DNA of 64,000 nucleotides, from positions 33,223 to 97,222 of the forward strand of contig NZ_JANEWG010000013.1 of the NCBI RefSeq assembly GCF_028069725.1, read 5' to 3'. This document shows, piece after piece, positions 26,380 to 36,556 of the stretch. Source of the stretch: Citrobacter sp. Awk 4. GTDB lineage: Bacteria > Pseudomonadota > Gammaproteobacteria > Enterobacterales > Enterobacteriaceae. The translations under genes and the position numbers were made by a program. The stretch's first letter is position 1, and each line of letters opens with the position of its first letter. The notes beneath the pieces are model-generated. The model ran no database searches. It had not been told where the DNA came from and was given only the letters and a program-made list of their open reading frames with translations.

Positions 26380-26802
26380 ATGCTGAAAACTATCTCGCCG
26401 TTAATTTCCCCTGAACTACTAAAAGTCATGGCGCAAATGGGCCACGGGGATGAAATTATTTTTTCTGACGCCCATTTCCCGGCTCACAGCCTGGGGCCGC
26501 AGGTAATACGTGCCGACGGCCTGATGGTCAGCGATCTGCTCAGGGCAATCATTCCACTGTTTGAACTGGATAGCTACGCGCCGCCGTTGGTGATGATGGC
26601 CGCCGTTGAGGGGGATTCGCTCGACCCGGAAGTAGAGTCCCGCTATCGTGATGCACTCTCATTGCAAGGCGTATGCCCTGACATTACCCGTATCGACCGC
26701 TTTGCATTCTACGAACGGGCGCAAAAAGCCTTTGCGATCGTGATAACCGGTGAACGGGCAAAGTACGGCAATATTCTTTTAAAGAAAGGCGTTACGCCGT
26801 AA
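26380..26802 (+). CDS. fucU: L-fucose mutarotase FucU
   Basis: FucU interconverts alpha and beta anomers of L-fucose (RbsD/FucU family), which helps supply the anomer used by the isomerase. I place the start at the ATG at 26380 ([21 protein letters not shown]), giving 140 residues as in E. coli, with GAGGGAGTG upstream; the longer frame from 26281 lies inside fucK. The conserved [20 protein letters not shown] carries the catalytic His, and [21 protein letters not shown] closes the active site. It is separated by one base from fucK, so they are coupled, and followed by fucR after 42 bases. Confidence 0.96.
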   Translation: MLKTISPLISPELLKVMAQMGHGDEIIFSDAHFPAHSLGPQVIRADGLMVSDLLRAIIPLFELDSYAPPLVMMAAVEGDSLDPEVESRYRDALSLQGVCPDITRIDRFAFYERAQKAFAIVITGERAKYGNILLKKGVTP

Positions 26803-26844
26803 TCTTATCCCCAGGCAGGTGTACACGAATGAGGGAGTGCAAAC

Positions 26845-27564
26845 ATGAAAATGACACGCCAGCACGCGATCGTAGACCTGCTTATTCATCACCAGAGTCT
26901 GACCACCGGAGAGCTGGCTGTGCGGCTTAACGTCAGCCTGGAGACCATTCGACGCGACCTGAACGCGCTGCAATCGCAGGGAAAAGTACGACGTCACCAC
27001 GGATGCGCCACCGTGATTCATCGGGAAAATCCGGACGGCGGCGCCCCCTTTCATCTTCGGCGGAAAAGTCACTATGCGCACAAAGCGGACATTGCCCGTG
27101 AAGCGCTGGCCTGGATAGAGGAAGGGATGGTGGTAGCCCTGGACGCCAGCTCGACGTGCTGGCATCTGGCCCGCCAGCTACCGGACATCAACCTGCAGGT
27201 GTTCACCAACAGCCACCCGATTTGCCTTGAATTAGGTAAGCGCGAACAGATCCAGCTCATCAGTTCTGGCGGCACGCTACAACGTAAACACGGCTGCTAT
27301 GTCAATCCGTCGCTGCTCTCGCAGCTAAAACCACTCGACATTGATCTGTTTATTTTCTCCTGCGAAGGGATCGATAACAGTAGCGTGTTGTGGGATTCCA
27401 GCACGTTTAATGCAGATTTCAAATCAACGTTGCTCAAGCGTGCATCGCAATCGTTATTGCTGATCGATAAGAGTAAATTCAATCGCTCGGGAGAGGCGCG
27501 GATTGGACATCTGGATGATGTGACGCATATTGTGTCGGACACACGGCAGGTAGAGGCCGGATAA
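26845..27564 (+). CDS. fucR: L-fucose operon activator FucR (DeoR family)
   Basis: FucR is the DeoR-type regulator that responds to fuculose 1-phosphate and activates the fuc genes in E. coli. The 239 residues include an N-terminal winged helix (RQHAIVDLLIHHQSLTTGELAVRLNVSLETIRRDL) and a sugar-phosphate sensor domain with LDASSTCWHLARQLP, ISSGGTLQRKHG and DKSKFNRSGEARIGHLD. It is four residues shorter than the E. coli protein. The DNA-binding half differs more from E. coli FucR than the sensor half does, which would fit changed operators. It is the last gene of fucIKUR. With the Cra-like regulator the locus has two local transcription factors. Confidence 0.95.
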   Translation: MKMTRQHAIVDLLIHHQSLTTGELAVRLNVSLETIRRDLNALQSQGKVRRHHGCATVIHRENPDGGAPFHLRRKSHYAHKADIAREALAWIEEGMVVALDASSTCWHLARQLPDINLQVFTNSHPICLELGKREQIQLISSGGTLQRKHGCYVNPSLLSQLKPLDIDLFIFSCEGIDNSSVLWDSSTFNADFKSTLLKRASQSLLLIDKSKFNRSGEARIGHLDDVTHIVSDTRQVEAG

Positions 27565-27583
27565 CGCACCCGGCCTCCGGATG

Positions 27584-28684
27584 TTATCGCTCGTCGCGAC
27601 GACCACCGACGGCAGCCCACAAACGACGCACGTGCACCGTCACTTCTTCACGGTCATGATAAAGCTGACGCGCCTGAATCTGTGCATTAATGTCGTGTTC
27701 GTCAAGCTGGGCCTGAATATACGCCAGATTCTGCGACACTTCTTCATAGCGCTTTTTCATCGGCAGCTTGAGGTTGAAGATCGTTTCACGACACCAGCCA
27801 TTAACCAGCCACTGCGCCATCAGCGCAGCCACTTTTGCTGGCTTCTCCACCATATCGCAGACCATCCACGAGATGTTGTTGCGATTCGGGCGGTACTTAA
27901 ATCCGTCTTCACGCAGCCAGGTCACCTGCCCGGTGTCCATCAGGCTTTGCGCCATCGGACCGTTATCAACGGAATAAACCCACATATTGCGCTTCACCAG
28001 TTGATAGGTCCAACCGCCAGGACAGGCACCTAAATCCACCGCATACATCCCATTTGCCAGACGCTCATCCCACTCATCTTCCGGAATAAAGACATGCAGC
28101 GCTTCTTCCAGCTTCAGCGTTGAACGGCTCGGCGCATCAGCCGGGAACTTCAGACGCGGGATGCCCATGTAAAACGGTGAGTTATTGTCAGGCCAGGAGT
28201 AGCCGGTGTAACAACATCCCGGTGCGATGAAGAAAACATGGACCACCGGACGTTTTGGCGTTTCATATTTTGCCAGTACGCCTGCTTCGCGCAGTGCTGC
28301 GCGCAGCGGTACGGTGAATTTGCGGCAAAACTTGACCAGCTCTTTGCTTTCGTTGGTGTCAGCCACTTCGACACGCAGGTCACCGCCTTTCTCCACGACG
28401 CCCTGCAACATACCGACAATCGGTGTAATGCGGTCTTCCGGCGGCAAATATTGCAGCAACTCACCGACGACAAACATTTGACGGGCAAAAATTAGCGAAC
28501 TGAACGGCAGTTCTTTTACTAACTTTTCAGCATCATCCTGCTGGTAGCACTCAAAAATGACGTAACCCGCATTGTCTTTTACGCGAGCGAAACCAAACAC
28601 TTCCCGACGAGTTGCTTTATCCGTGATCTCTGCGGCACACTCTTTTTCAAACCCCGGGCGACACAACAACACAACCTTATTCAT
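27584..28684 (-). CDS. rlmM: 23S rRNA (cytidine-2498-2'-O)-methyltransferase RlmM
   Basis: RlmM methylates the ribose of C2498 in 23S rRNA. The 366 residues show an N-terminal THUMP-like domain and a C-terminal Rossmann methyltransferase with the SAM motif [19 protein letters not shown] near residues 216-235. The catalytic K-D-K-E set is suggested by the later [11 protein letters not shown] and [13 protein letters not shown] segments. The start ATG at 28684 overlaps the ygdD stop by 8 bases, so it is translated with ygdD. It is convergent with fucR, with only 19 bases between the stops. Confidence 0.96.
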   Translation of the reverse strand: MNKVVLLCRPGFEKECAAEITDKATRREVFGFARVKDNAGYVIFECYQQDDAEKLVKELPFSSLIFARQMFVVGELLQYLPPEDRITPIVGMLQGVVEKGGDLRVEVADTNESKELVKFCRKFTVPLRAALREAGVLAKYETPKRPVVHVFFIAPGCCYTGYSWPDNNSPFYMGIPRLKFPADAPSRSTLKLEEALHVFIPEDEWDERLANGMYAVDLGACPGGWTYQLVKRNMWVYSVDNGPMAQSLMDTGQVTWLREDGFKYRPNRNNISWMVCDMVEKPAKVAALMAQWLVNGWCRETIFNLKLPMKKRYEEVSQNLAYIQAQLDEHDINAQIQARQLYHDREEVTVHVRRLWAAVGGRRDER

Positions 28685-29072
28685 GACTAACGCTCTTACG
28701 TTTCAAACGAATGGCGCCAATTAACATCAGCACCCAACCTGCCAGAAAACTTACGCCGCCGACAGGAGTAACAAACGCCCACAGGCGTAAATGGGACAGC
28801 GCCAGGCAGTAGAGGCTGCCGCTAAACAGCACGGTGCCTAATGCCAGAAAAACGCTGCTCCAGTAAAACCAGATACTGATGCGTCGCTGCATAGCAACGG
28901 CAAGACCAAAAATCGCCAGCGTGTGAAATGCCTGATATTCAAGGCCGGTCTGGATCCACCCCATTTCAACCACGCCAAGGGTCTTGCTCAGGACATGCGA
29001 CCCAAAGGCACCCAGAGCAACAAAAATGAAGCCGCTAATGGCGGCGAAAATCAGCATAAAACGGCTGGTCAT
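28677..29072 (-). CDS. ygdD: Inner-membrane protein YgdD (DUF423)
   Basis: A 131-residue membrane protein of the DUF423 family with four predicted hydrophobic spans (about residues 5-24, 45-63, 70-90 and 98-120). The family motif [12 protein letters not shown] is near the N-terminus, and [16 protein letters not shown] follows. Function is unknown. It lies in a gcvA-ygdD-rlmM row on the minus strand, 17 bases after gcvA and overlapping rlmM, suggesting one operon. Confidence 0.93.
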   Translation of the reverse strand: MTSRFMLIFAAISGFIFVALGAFGSHVLSKTLGVVEMGWIQTGLEYQAFHTLAIFGLAVAMQRRISIWFYWSSVFLALGTVLFSGSLYCLALSHLRLWAFVTPVGGVSFLAGWVLMLIGAIRLKRKSVSHE

Positions 29073-29089
29073 GGCAGTACCTACATAAA

Positions 29090-30007
29090 TTATTGGTCGT
29101 AACGAAAGCGGAATTTTTCTTGTTCAGTGGCCGCTTTTGCCAGTATCCACTGACGAAAAGCAGCTATTTTACCCAGTTCTGCCTGACTGTCATGACAAAC
29201 CAGATAAAAAGCATTTTTGCTGACCAGAACATCATTAAACGGACAAACAAGACGTCCGGCTTCAATTTCGGACTGCGCCATCACGTTATTGGCTAACGCG
29301 ACCCCCTGTCCATGGATGGCAGCCTGCAGCACCATTGCGCTGTGGCTGAAGATAGGTCCCTGCTGCACATTTATATGATTCAACCCCAACTGGCGCGTAT
29401 AGGTTTGCCAGTCACGCCGCGACGCATCATGCAGTAACGTATGCTGTGCCAGATCCTCCGGCGTCTTCAGCGGTTTGTCGCCGGTGAGTAGCAGGGGCGA
29501 ACAGACGGGCAATAAATATTCTGCGTACAATTTTTCAACACGCAACCCCGGCCAGTTTCCACGCCCATAAAAAATCGCGACGTCCACATCGTCCGCCAGT
29601 TTATCTTCCTGACGATCTACGGCCTGGATTCTGACATCGATCCCCGGATAAGCTGAATTAAAGCTTGTGAGTCTGGGCACCAGCCATTGAATGGCAAAAC
29701 TGGGCAATAAACTGACGGTTAAGGCCCCTTTTGCACTACGAGCCTGAAGTTTACGCGTCGCTTCAGTTAATTGCGAAAAAATCTCTTTGATGTCGAGGAA
29801 ATAGCTTTGCCCTTCCTCCGTCAGCAAAAGCGATCGGTTGCGACGGCGAAACAGCTTAAGTCCCAAAAAATCCTCAAGAGACTTGATTTGGTGGCTTACT
29901 GCGGCCTGTGTCACAAAAAGCTCTTCTGCCGCGCGCGTGAAGCTTAAATGCCTTGCGGCGGCATCAAAAACACGTAATGCATTCAGGGGTGGTAATCGTT
30001 TTGACAT
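29090..30007 (-). CDS. gcvA: LysR-type regulator GcvA
   Basis: GcvA activates or represses the glycine cleavage operon gcvTHP, with GcvR, and drives the small RNA gene gcvB. The 305 residues have a LysR helix-turn-helix (LNALRVFDAAARHLSFTRAAEELFVTQAAVSHQIKSLE) and a substrate-binding domain. Length and sequence match E. coli. It is divergent from gcvB, with 128 bases between starts. Its ATTAG/CTAAT-type half sites lie in that gap. It heads the gcvA-ygdD-rlmM row. Confidence 0.97.
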   Translation of the reverse strand: MSKRLPPLNALRVFDAAARHLSFTRAAEELFVTQAAVSHQIKSLEDFLGLKLFRRRNRSLLLTEEGQSYFLDIKEIFSQLTEATRKLQARSAKGALTVSLLPSFAIQWLVPRLTSFNSAYPGIDVRIQAVDRQEDKLADDVDVAIFYGRGNWPGLRVEKLYAEYLLPVCSPLLLTGDKPLKTPEDLAQHTLLHDASRRDWQTYTRQLGLNHINVQQGPIFSHSAMVLQAAIHGQGVALANNVMAQSEIEAGRLVCPFNDVLVSKNAFYLVCHDSQAELGKIAAFRQWILAKAATEQEKFRFRYDQ

Positions 30008-30060
30008 GGCTTTTAAACTTTGATGTTAAAAGAATTTAACAATTAGGTAACGTTATGTAA

Positions 30061-30129
30061 CCTATTAGTTTTTTTAATCTGAGCCATTATAATTTGTCCG
30101 TTGAGGTTCTACCAGCAAATACCTATAGT
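30061..30129 (+). promoter_or_regulatory. gcvB promoter and GcvA site in the gcvA-gcvB gap
   Basis: TTGAGG at 30101-30106 and TATAGT at 30124-30129 are 17 bases apart and place the gcvB start at 30136, 6 bases beyond the -10. Just upstream, CTATTAGTTTTTTTAATC (30062-30079) holds an ATTAG, the reverse of the CTAAT motif recognised by GcvA. Confidence 0.75.
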
Positions 30130-30135
30130 GGCGTC

Positions 30136-30341
30136 ACTTCCTGAGCCGGAACGAAAAGTTTTATCGGAATGCGTGTTCTGGTGAACTTTTGGCTTACGGT
30201 TGTGATGTTGTGTTGTTGTGTTTGCAATTGGTCTGCGATTCAGACCACGGTAGCAAGGCTACCCTTTTTCACTTCCTGTACATTTACCCTGTCTGTCCAT
30301 AGTGATTAATGTAGCACCGCCAAATTGCGGTGCTTTTTTTT
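30136..30341 (+). ncRNA. gcvB: GcvB small regulatory RNA
   Basis: A 206-nucleotide Hfq-dependent RNA that represses many amino-acid and peptide transporter mRNAs. It begins ACTTCCTGAGCCGGAACG and contains the G/U-rich seed GTTGTGATGTTGTGTTGTTG (R1 region). It ends in the terminator GCACCGCCAAATTGCGGTGC followed by eight T. Sequence, length and place between gcvA and ygdI match E. coli. The ACTTCCTGTACATTTACCC stretch near the 3' side is also conserved. Confidence 0.98.
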
Positions 30342-30357
30342 GCCCATGACTGACCGG

Positions 30358-30585
30358 TTACTGATCCAGTTCGACCATCTCTTTTACGTCAGTACGATTT
30401 ATCTGCTGTTTGTTGCCGTTAGCATCCTGGTACGAAATCATCCCTGTTTCATCATCCATCCTCGGTTTCCCTTCAGAGACAATGGTTCGCCCATCATTGG
30501 TGTGCATCACGTAATTGGAACCGGAGCAGGCGCTGAGGGCAAACGTCAGCATACAGGCAGAGATAATGGCGGCTGTCTTATTCAT
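30358..30585 (-). CDS. ygdI: Small lipoprotein YgdI (DUF903)
   Basis: A 75-residue predicted lipoprotein of unknown function. The start is the ATG at 30585 (MNKTAAIISACMLTFALSAC), with AAGGAGAAGAAG upstream; longer frames to 30687 are not supported. The lipobox is LSAC at residues 17-20 and the mature part has the DUF903 core YVMHTNDGRTIVSEGKPRMD. It is a paralogue of YgdR at 58975. It converges with gcvB, whose terminator ends 16 bases from its stop. Confidence 0.92.
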   Translation of the reverse strand: MNKTAAIISACMLTFALSACSGSNYVMHTNDGRTIVSEGKPRMDDETGMISYQDANGNKQQINRTDVKEMVELDQ

Positions 30586-30777
30586 CTTCTTCTCCTTGCA
30601 GCGATTTATGCTATCTAAATAAATTTTCAAAACAGGCAAAAGCATTTTCCCAACACTATTTAGCATAAGCCACTGGTCGGATTTCACATGGATAAGCAGA
30701 CGATTCCGAGGGGGAGGACAAACCTTGTATCAGGGCTCTTTTTGCGCCACGATCTGTTGACTGAACAGAGGAATTCC

Positions 30778-31983
30778 ATGAACGCTTTTAATCCCGCGCA
30801 GTTTCGTGCGCAGTTTCCCGCACTCGTTGATGCCGGTGTCTATCTCGACAGCGCCGCCACGGCCCTCAAACCGCAGGCGGTTATCGACGCCACGCATCAG
30901 TTTTACAGTCTGAGCGCCGGAAACGTCCATCGTAGCCAGTTTGCCGAAGCCCAGCGCCTGACCGCACGTTACGAGGCAGCCAGAGAAAAAGTCGCACGCC
31001 TGGTAAATGCGCCCGACGACAAAACAATCGTCTGGACCCGCGGCACCACCGAAGCGATCAACATGGTGGCGCAAAGCTATGCCCGCCCTCGCCTGCAACC
31101 GGGTGATGAAATTATTGTGAGCGCGGCCGAGCACCATGCCAATCTCGTGCCCTGGCTGATGGTGGCGGAGCAGACGGGCGCAAAAGTCGTCAAACTGCCG
31201 CTCAATGCGCATTTTATTCCCGATGTTGAGCGTCTGTCCGACCTGATTACCCCACGCAGCCGCATTCTGGCGCTGGGACAAATGTCCAATGTGACGGGCG
31301 GATGCCCGGATTTGGCCCGCGCAATCGCGCTGGCGCATGCTGCCGGGATGATCGTAATGGTCGATGGCGCGCAAGGGGCAGTGCATTTTCCTGTCGACGT
31401 ACAGCAGCTCGACATCGATTTCTACGCCTTCTCTGCTCACAAACTGTATGGCCCAACCGGCATTGGCGTGCTCTACGGTAAACCAGAACTGCTGGACGCG
31501 ATGTCACCCTGGCTCGGCGGCGGCAAAATGATCAGTGAAGTCAGCTTCGAGGGATTTACCACGCAATCCGCGCCGTGGAAGCTCGAGGCCGGTACGCCAA
31601 ACGTTGCAGGGGTGATTGGCCTGAGCGCCGCGCTGGAATGGCTTTCTGAGTTCGATATCGTGCAGGCCGAAAGCTGGAGTCGTGGGCTGGCCACACTGGC
31701 GGAAGACGCGCTGGCGACACGTCCGGGGTTTCGTTCGTTCCGCTGCCAGGACTCCAGCCTGCTGGCCTTCGACTTTGCCGGAGTACACCACATCGATATG
31801 GTGACGTTACTGGCAGAATATGGCATCGCGCTGCGTGCCGGGCAGCACTGCGCTCAACCGTTGTTGGCGGAAATGGGCGTCACCGGGACTTTGCGCGCCT
31901 CTTTTGCGCCGTATAATACAAAGAGCGATGTCGATGCGTTGGTCAATGCGATTGACCGCGCGCTGGAAATACTGGTGGATTAA
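30778..31983 (+). CDS. csdA: Cysteine desulfurase CsdA
   Basis: CsdA removes sulfur from cysteine (or sulfinate/selenium from analogues) with pyridoxal phosphate and hands it to CsdE. The start is the ATG at 30778 ([16 protein letters not shown]), giving 401 residues as in E. coli; the extra N-terminal 30 codons of the open frame lack homology. The PLP lysine is in [13 protein letters not shown] near residue 222, and the persulfide cysteine is in [11 protein letters not shown] near residue 358. The csdE start overlaps its stop by one base (TAATG), a strong sign of coupled synthesis of the complex. Confidence 0.97.
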   Translation: MNAFNPAQFRAQFPALVDAGVYLDSAATALKPQAVIDATHQFYSLSAGNVHRSQFAEAQRLTARYEAAREKVARLVNAPDDKTIVWTRGTTEAINMVAQSYARPRLQPGDEIIVSAAEHHANLVPWLMVAEQTGAKVVKLPLNAHFIPDVERLSDLITPRSRILALGQMSNVTGGCPDLARAIALAHAAGMIVMVDGAQGAVHFPVDVQQLDIDFYAFSAHKLYGPTGIGVLYGKPELLDAMSPWLGGGKMISEVSFEGFTTQSAPWKLEAGTPNVAGVIGLSAALEWLSEFDIVQAESWSRGLATLAEDALATRPGFRSFRCQDSSLLAFDFAGVHHIDMVTLLAEYGIALRAGQHCAQPLLAEMGVTGTLRASFAPYNTKSDVDALVNAIDRALEILVD

Positions 31984-32426
31984 TGACAAACCCTCTGTTC
32001 GCTGGACACCCGTTTGGCACAACTGTAACCGAAGAGACGTTACGTAATACGTTCACCCCACTGACACAGTGGGAGGATAAATATCGCCAGCTTATCCTGC
32101 TGGGTAAGCAGCTTCCCGCGTTACCAGAAGCGTTAAAAGCGCAGGCAAAAGAGATTGCCGGATGTGAAAACCGCGTCTGGTTGGGGCATACCCTGTCGGC
32201 CAATGGCACCCTGCACTTTTTTGGCGACAGTGAAGGTCGCATCGTGCGTGGCCTGTTGGCCGTATTGCTGACCGCAGTGGAAGGCAAAACGGCGGCGGAA
32301 ATTTTGGCCCGCTCGCCGCTGACGTTGTTTGATGAGTTAGGCCTGAAAGCGCAACTCAGCGCATCGCGTAGCCAGGGGCTGAATGCACTTAGCGAGGCTG
32401 TTGTGGAAGCGGCCCGCAACCTGTGA
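31983..32426 (+). CDS. csdE: Sulfur acceptor protein CsdE (SufE family)
   Basis: CsdE takes persulfide from CsdA and passes it on, in part toward TcdA (CsdL), encoded next on the opposite strand. The 147 residues belong to the SufE fold. The acceptor cysteine is in [13 protein letters not shown] near residue 61. The conserved [19 protein letters not shown] follows. It overlaps csdA by one base. A REP element fills the gap to the convergent tcdA. Confidence 0.96.
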   Translation: MTNPLFAGHPFGTTVTEETLRNTFTPLTQWEDKYRQLILLGKQLPALPEALKAQAKEIAGCENRVWLGHTLSANGTLHFFGDSEGRIVRGLLAVLLTAVEGKTAAEILARSPLTLFDELGLKAQLSASRSQGLNALSEAVVEAARNL

Positions 32427-32436
32427 GGGTTGTTGT

Positions 32437-32518
32437 GCCGGATGGCGGCGCTATCGCGCCCTATCCGGCCTTCACAGCCGTACGAACAGTAGATCGGATA
32501 AGCGTAGCGCCATCCGAC
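32437..32518. repeat. REP/BIME element between csdE and tcdA
   Basis: GCCGGATGGCGGCGCTATCGCGCCCTATCCGGCC forms one long hairpin. It is followed after about 20 bases by an inverted unit, AGATCGGATAAGCGTAGCGCCATCCGAC. It sits between convergent genes. Confidence 0.88.
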
Positions 32519-32522
32519 GCCA

Positions 32523-33329
32523 TCAAGACTGGCGCGCCGCTTTCGCCATCATTTTCTTCAGGGCGTGGGAAACGGCGACAAAACCGAAAGTGGCGGTCAC
32601 CATGGTCGCCGCACCGAATCCAGAAGCGCAGTCCATGCGTTTTGGCCCTTCCGCCGTCGCTTTCATTGCGCAGACAGAGCCGTCAGACTGTGGATACACC
32701 AGCGCTTCGGTTGAGAACACGCAGTCAACGCCCAACTTACCTTTGCTGTTTTTCACCACGCCAAAATCACTTTTCAACCGCTCGCGCAGTTTTGCCGCCA
32801 GCGGATCCTGAATGGTTTTCGCTAAATCGACGACCTGAATCTGCGTGGGGTCGATTTGCCCTCCCGCTCCGCCGGTGGTGACCAGCGGAATTTTATTGCG
32901 GCGACAATACGCAATCAGCGCCGCTTTCGGTCGCACGCTGTCAATCGCGTCGATCACATAGGAAAACCCTGCATTCATATACTCAGCAACGTTATCCGGC
33001 GTCACGAAATCATCAATAACGTTCACCCGGCATTCCGGGTTAATCAGCCGGATACGATCTGCCATCACTTCCGCTTTCGCCAGTCCAACGTTATCGCGCA
33101 GGGCATGAATTTGACGATTCGTATTGGTGACGCAAACGTCATCCATATCAATAAGCGTGATCGCGCCAATTCCGGTTCGCGCCAGCGCTTCTGCCGCCCA
33201 CGAACCCACTCCACCGATCCCAACCACACAGATATGCGCGTCGGCAAACAGCTGCAGCGCTTTTTCACCATACAGGCGCGCGGTGCCGCCAAAACGCTGA
33301 CGCCAGGCATCACTTATCACAACAGACAT
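32523..33329 (-). CDS. tcdA: tRNA threonylcarbamoyladenosine dehydratase TcdA (CsdL)
   Basis: TcdA dehydrates t6A37 in tRNA to the cyclic ct6A form in an ATP-dependent, E1-like reaction, aided by CsdA-CsdE. The 268 residues show the E1/ThiF-type nucleotide site VVGIGGVGSWAAEALARTG near residues 35-53, TLIDMDDVCVTNTNRQ, and SYVIDAIDSVRPKAALIAYC. It converges with csdE. The next gene upstream, mltA, is separate, 75 bases away, with a stem AGGGTGAGATATCCTCACCCT (33347-33367) between them. Confidence 0.96.
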   Translation of the reverse strand: MSVVISDAWRQRFGGTARLYGEKALQLFADAHICVVGIGGVGSWAAEALARTGIGAITLIDMDDVCVTNTNRQIHALRDNVGLAKAEVMADRIRLINPECRVNVIDDFVTPDNVAEYMNAGFSYVIDAIDSVRPKAALIAYCRRNKIPLVTTGGAGGQIDPTQIQVVDLAKTIQDPLAAKLRERLKSDFGVVKNSKGKLGVDCVFSTEALVYPQSDGSVCAMKATAEGPKRMDCASGFGAATMVTATFGFVAVSHALKKMMAKAARQS

Positions 33330-33346
33330 ACAACCTCAGAATTAAA

Positions 33347-33370
33347 AAGGGTGAGATATCCTCACCCTGT
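33347..33370 (-). terminator. Hairpin between mltA and tcdA
   Basis: AGGGTGAG / CTCACCCT forms an 8-bp stem around a 5-base ATATC loop. On the minus strand it is followed by TTTTTAATTC, a good terminator for mltA, placed just before the tcdA start. Confidence 0.7.
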
Positions 33371-33404
33371 CTTATCCGTAGAAATGGTGTTCAGAATACC
33401 ATAA

Positions 33405-34502
33405 TCAGCCGCTAAACACGTTACCTGCGCCAGGCGCGCTCTTCAGCACCCAGACACGACCATAGTGATTATACCAGCCTGCACGGTGTCCGGCGTCCGC
33501 GCCAATGCCCTGGTAAATGTCAAAGTGCTGGCCTTTAATTGCGCCGCCGACGTCCAGCGCCACCATCAGGCGCAGTTCATACTGGCCAGTAAACTTACCG
33601 TCATTATCCAGCAGCGGCACTTCCGCCAGCAGCGTGGTGCCCGGTGGAATAATGCTACGATCAGAAGCCACAGAGGCGCGACCAATCAACGGTACCGCGC
33701 TGGCCCCTTTCACCGGTGCATAAGATTGCGGTTTAAAGAAGACAAATGAAGGGTTCTGCTCCAGCAGCTCGCGCACTTCGGCTTCGCTGTGCGTTTCACC
33801 CCAATGGCGAATCGCCTGCATCGACATATCTTCTTTCTTTACTTCACCGCGGTCGATCAGCACTTTACCGATACTGCGGTAAGCATGGCCGTTTTTCCCG
33901 GAATAGCTGAAGAAGTTGAGCGGGCTGCCGTCGCCAAAATCAATATAGCCGCTGCCCTGTACATCCATGATGAAGTTATCCATCAACGAATTACTGTAAG
34001 CCAGAATGTAGCTGTCGCTCAGAGCGCCGGAGTAGATCTCCGCGCGGGACGGCAGGCGTCCGCGTTTTGGCGGCATCCGGTAAATCGGGTACTGGAACTC
34101 TCCCTGACGTGTATGGCGCGCCTGGATCACCGGCGTGTAATAGCCGGTAAACTGTACGTTGCCGTAGTTATCCGCGCCTTCCATCTGCCAGGCATCAATG
34201 CCGAACTGACGCATACTGCGCGTATCACCGCCAGCACGCAGCCACTCCTGAACAGCGCTATAAACGTTGCTCTGATTACCATATAAACGCGGTGATGCAC
34301 TGCGAATCTGATTCACCTGCTCGGCAAAATCGCCTGCGTTAATCGGTGCGCCTACCGCATCAGGCTGGTTCACCAGTGAGAAAGGCTGGGTAAACTTCCC
34401 GTCTTTATACTGCTGTCCGCGATCGGTGGGTTTAGAGGAACACGCAGCAAGCATCGCCACGACGGCTCCGGTGAGAAGATATTTTGCCCAACGTCCTTTC
34501 AT
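33405..34502 (-). CDS. mltA: Membrane-bound lytic murein transglycosylase A
   Basis: MltA cleaves the glycan strands of peptidoglycan to form 1,6-anhydromuramyl products and is anchored to the outer membrane as a lipoprotein. The start is the ATG at 34502 (MKGRWAKYLLTGAVVAMLAAC); the open frame to 34706 extends into the tRNA promoter and is not coding. The lipobox is LAAC with Cys near residue 21. The 365-residue protein has the MltA insert domain (GNVQFTGYYTPVIQARHT) and the C-terminal 3D domain. The catalytic aspartate is in LMVALDVGGAIKGQHFDIY. Length matches E. coli. Confidence 0.97.
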   Translation of the reverse strand: MKGRWAKYLLTGAVVAMLAACSSKPTDRGQQYKDGKFTQPFSLVNQPDAVGAPINAGDFAEQVNQIRSASPRLYGNQSNVYSAVQEWLRAGGDTRSMRQFGIDAWQMEGADNYGNVQFTGYYTPVIQARHTRQGEFQYPIYRMPPKRGRLPSRAEIYSGALSDSYILAYSNSLMDNFIMDVQGSGYIDFGDGSPLNFFSYSGKNGHAYRSIGKVLIDRGEVKKEDMSMQAIRHWGETHSEAEVRELLEQNPSFVFFKPQSYAPVKGASAVPLIGRASVASDRSIIPPGTTLLAEVPLLDNDGKFTGQYELRLMVALDVGGAIKGQHFDIYQGIGADAGHRAGWYNHYGRVWVLKSAPGAGNVFSG

Positions 34503-34668
34503 TGTTCTCGTCTTTAAGTTGCCAATAATGCGAGATGAAGATAACAAACCCCCGGACCTAATGAAATGCGCATACCGCCCTTGTCGCAAATTTTGTGCAA
34601 AAAACGAGCCGACCGGAACTATTTTTAACCACACTCGTACCAAATTTATGATCTGGTTAAAAAAAGGG

Positions 34669-34703
34669 TTGCATGAAAATGTTAGCAGAGTATAGTGCGC
34701 ATC
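34669..34703 (+). promoter_or_regulatory. Promoter of the initiator tRNA array
   Basis: TTGCAT (34669-34674) and TATAGT (34691-34696) are 16 bases apart, followed by the GC-rich discriminator GCGC. The start would fall near 34703, leaving a leader of about 7 bases before the first tRNA. The discriminator is typical of stringently controlled stable-RNA promoters. Confidence 0.8.
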
Positions 34704-34709
34704 CACGGA

Positions 34710-34786
<77 letters not shown>

Positions 34787-34832
34787 ATACAATGTGAAGA
34801 AAAGGTTACTTGATAGCAGAGTAACAGACGGA

Positions 34833-34909
<77 letters not shown>

Positions 34910-34955
34910 ACACATTGTGAAGAAGAAGTTACTCGATGGAAGAGTAAAAGACGGA

Positions 34956-35032
<77 letters not shown>

Positions 35033-35043
35033 ACAACATTAAG

Positions 35044-35064
35044 CACCCTGACGGGTGTTTTTTT
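35044..35064 (+). terminator. Terminator of the initiator tRNA operon
   Basis: CACCC-TGAC-GGGTG followed by seven T, directly after the third tRNA. Confidence 0.9.
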
Positions 35065-35091
35065 GTTTCTGGCGTCGGCAAAAACATCTAT

Positions 35092-35118
35092 AAAAAAAGC
35101 GCTTTTCAGCGCTTTTTT
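35092..35118 (-). terminator. Terminator of amiC
   Basis: AAAAAAGCGCT / AGCGCTTTTTT is symmetric, so it could work on both strands. It begins one base past the amiC stop and would also back up the tRNA terminator. Confidence 0.85.
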
Positions 35119-35119
35119 A

Positions 35120-36373
35120 TTATCCCCTTCTCGCCAGCGTTGCCCCATCGGCGAAGTAAGCTTTGATTCCCGCCAGTATCGACTCCGCCACTTCCTGCTG
35201 GAACGTCGCGGTTTTGAGCTTCCGCTCTTCTTCAACGTTACTGATAAAGGCGGTTTCAACCAGGATCGAGGGGATATCTGGCGCTTTCAACACGGCAAAC
35301 CCTGCCTGCTCAACCTGATTCTTGTGCAGGTTGTTGATCTGGCCAAGTTTTTTCAGCACCGCTTTCCCGAACTTCAGGCTGTCGGCAATGGTCAACGATT
35401 GCACCATGTCAAACATCGTATGATCGACGTAGCGGTCGCCGCTTTTACTGACCCCGCCGACCAAATCCGAGGCGTTCTGGGTTTGCGCCAGGTATTTTGC
35501 AGCCGTACTGGTTGCGCCTTTAGTAGAAAGGGCAAACACCGACGACCCGCTGGGCTGTCGACTGGTGAAAGCATCCGCGTGAATTGAAACAAAAAGGTCG
35601 GCGCGCTGTTTTTGGGCTTTCGCTACGCGCACTTTCAGCGGAATGAAGATATCTTCGTTTCGCGTCATATAGACCTTCATGTTGCCCTCTTTCTCGATCA
35701 ACGCCCGCAGGCGACGGGCGATCTGCAACACCACATCTTTTTCACGCGTCTTGTATTTCCCCACAGCACCTGAGTCTTCGCCACCGTGCCCTGGATCGAG
35801 CATGATCACAATCGGACGATCGCGCCCCGCTTTACCCGGCTGTGGACCGCTCTGCGCAGGCGGGACCTGTTTCTCCAGATCGCCTTTGTTGTAATCTTCA
35901 AGCAACGCCAGCAGCGGATCCTGCATGTCCTGCGCATTGGCAGGATAGAGATCCATCACCAGACGTTCTTTAAAGCCCGCCACTGGCGCGAGGGCAAACA
36001 GCTGCGGCTTCACGTTTTGCTTCAGTTCAAACACCATGCGCACCGTCTGCGGGTCAAACTGCCCTACTCTTGCCGATTTGATGTAGGGGTCATCCGGGCG
36101 GATCTGGGTTCCGATGCCTTTGAGTACGGAATTCAGATTCACACCTTCAATATCCACCACGACGCGCTCAGGATTACTCAGGGCAAATTGCTTGTATTTC
36201 AACTCGCGGTTCGATTCCACCGTCACACGGGTGTAACTGGATGCTGGCCAAATACGAACCGCAACGACCTGACTGACCGCAGCCAGACCGACCTGGCTTA
36301 CGCTCAATAGCCACATGGCGCCCGCCCCTTGCAGTAATCGACGGCGGCTGATTGCTGGATTGGATCCCGACAT
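35120..36373 (-). CDS. amiC: N-acetylmuramoyl-L-alanine amidase AmiC
   Basis: AmiC cuts the amide bond between glycan and peptide at the division septum and is activated by NlpD. The start is the ATG at 36373 ([18 protein letters not shown]), giving 417 residues. SRRRLLQ with a hydrophobic stretch to GLA is a Tat signal peptide, as known for AmiC. A septum-targeting AMIN domain ([19 protein letters not shown]...) is followed by the zinc amidase domain with [22 protein letters not shown] and the catalytic glutamate in [11 protein letters not shown]. It is divergent from argA, with about 230 bases between. Confidence 0.97.
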   Translation of the reverse strand: MSGSNPAISRRRLLQGAGAMWLLSVSQVGLAAVSQVVAVRIWPASSYTRVTVESNRELKYKQFALSNPERVVVDIEGVNLNSVLKGIGTQIRPDDPYIKSARVGQFDPQTVRMVFELKQNVKPQLFALAPVAGFKERLVMDLYPANAQDMQDPLLALLEDYNKGDLEKQVPPAQSGPQPGKAGRDRPIVIMLDPGHGGEDSGAVGKYKTREKDVVLQIARRLRALIEKEGNMKVYMTRNEDIFIPLKVRVAKAQKQRADLFVSIHADAFTSRQPSGSSVFALSTKGATSTAAKYLAQTQNASDLVGGVSKSGDRYVDHTMFDMVQSLTIADSLKFGKAVLKKLGQINNLHKNQVEQAGFAVLKAPDIPSILVETAFISNVEEERKLKTATFQQEVAESILAGIKAYFADGATLARRG

Positions 36374-36556
36374 GCTTCTCCCGAGCAAAACAAATCTAAC
36401 GGTGCTGATTTACAAAACATCTGAATTGACCGGAAACTTTAGCGAATGACGCATAATCTGTCATCTATAAAACAGTAAACTTTCTTTTTATATTCACGGT
36501 ATTACTGATAAATACCTTCGACAACAGGCAAAATTGCACTTGCGCCCGGAGAAAAA

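Noticed and set aside
27581..28033. 150-codon plus-strand frame
   Set aside because: Antisense to rlmM, with no independent support.
34503..34706. 68-codon N-terminal extension of mltA
   Set aside because: It would remove the lipoprotein signal from the N-terminus and runs into the tRNA promoter.
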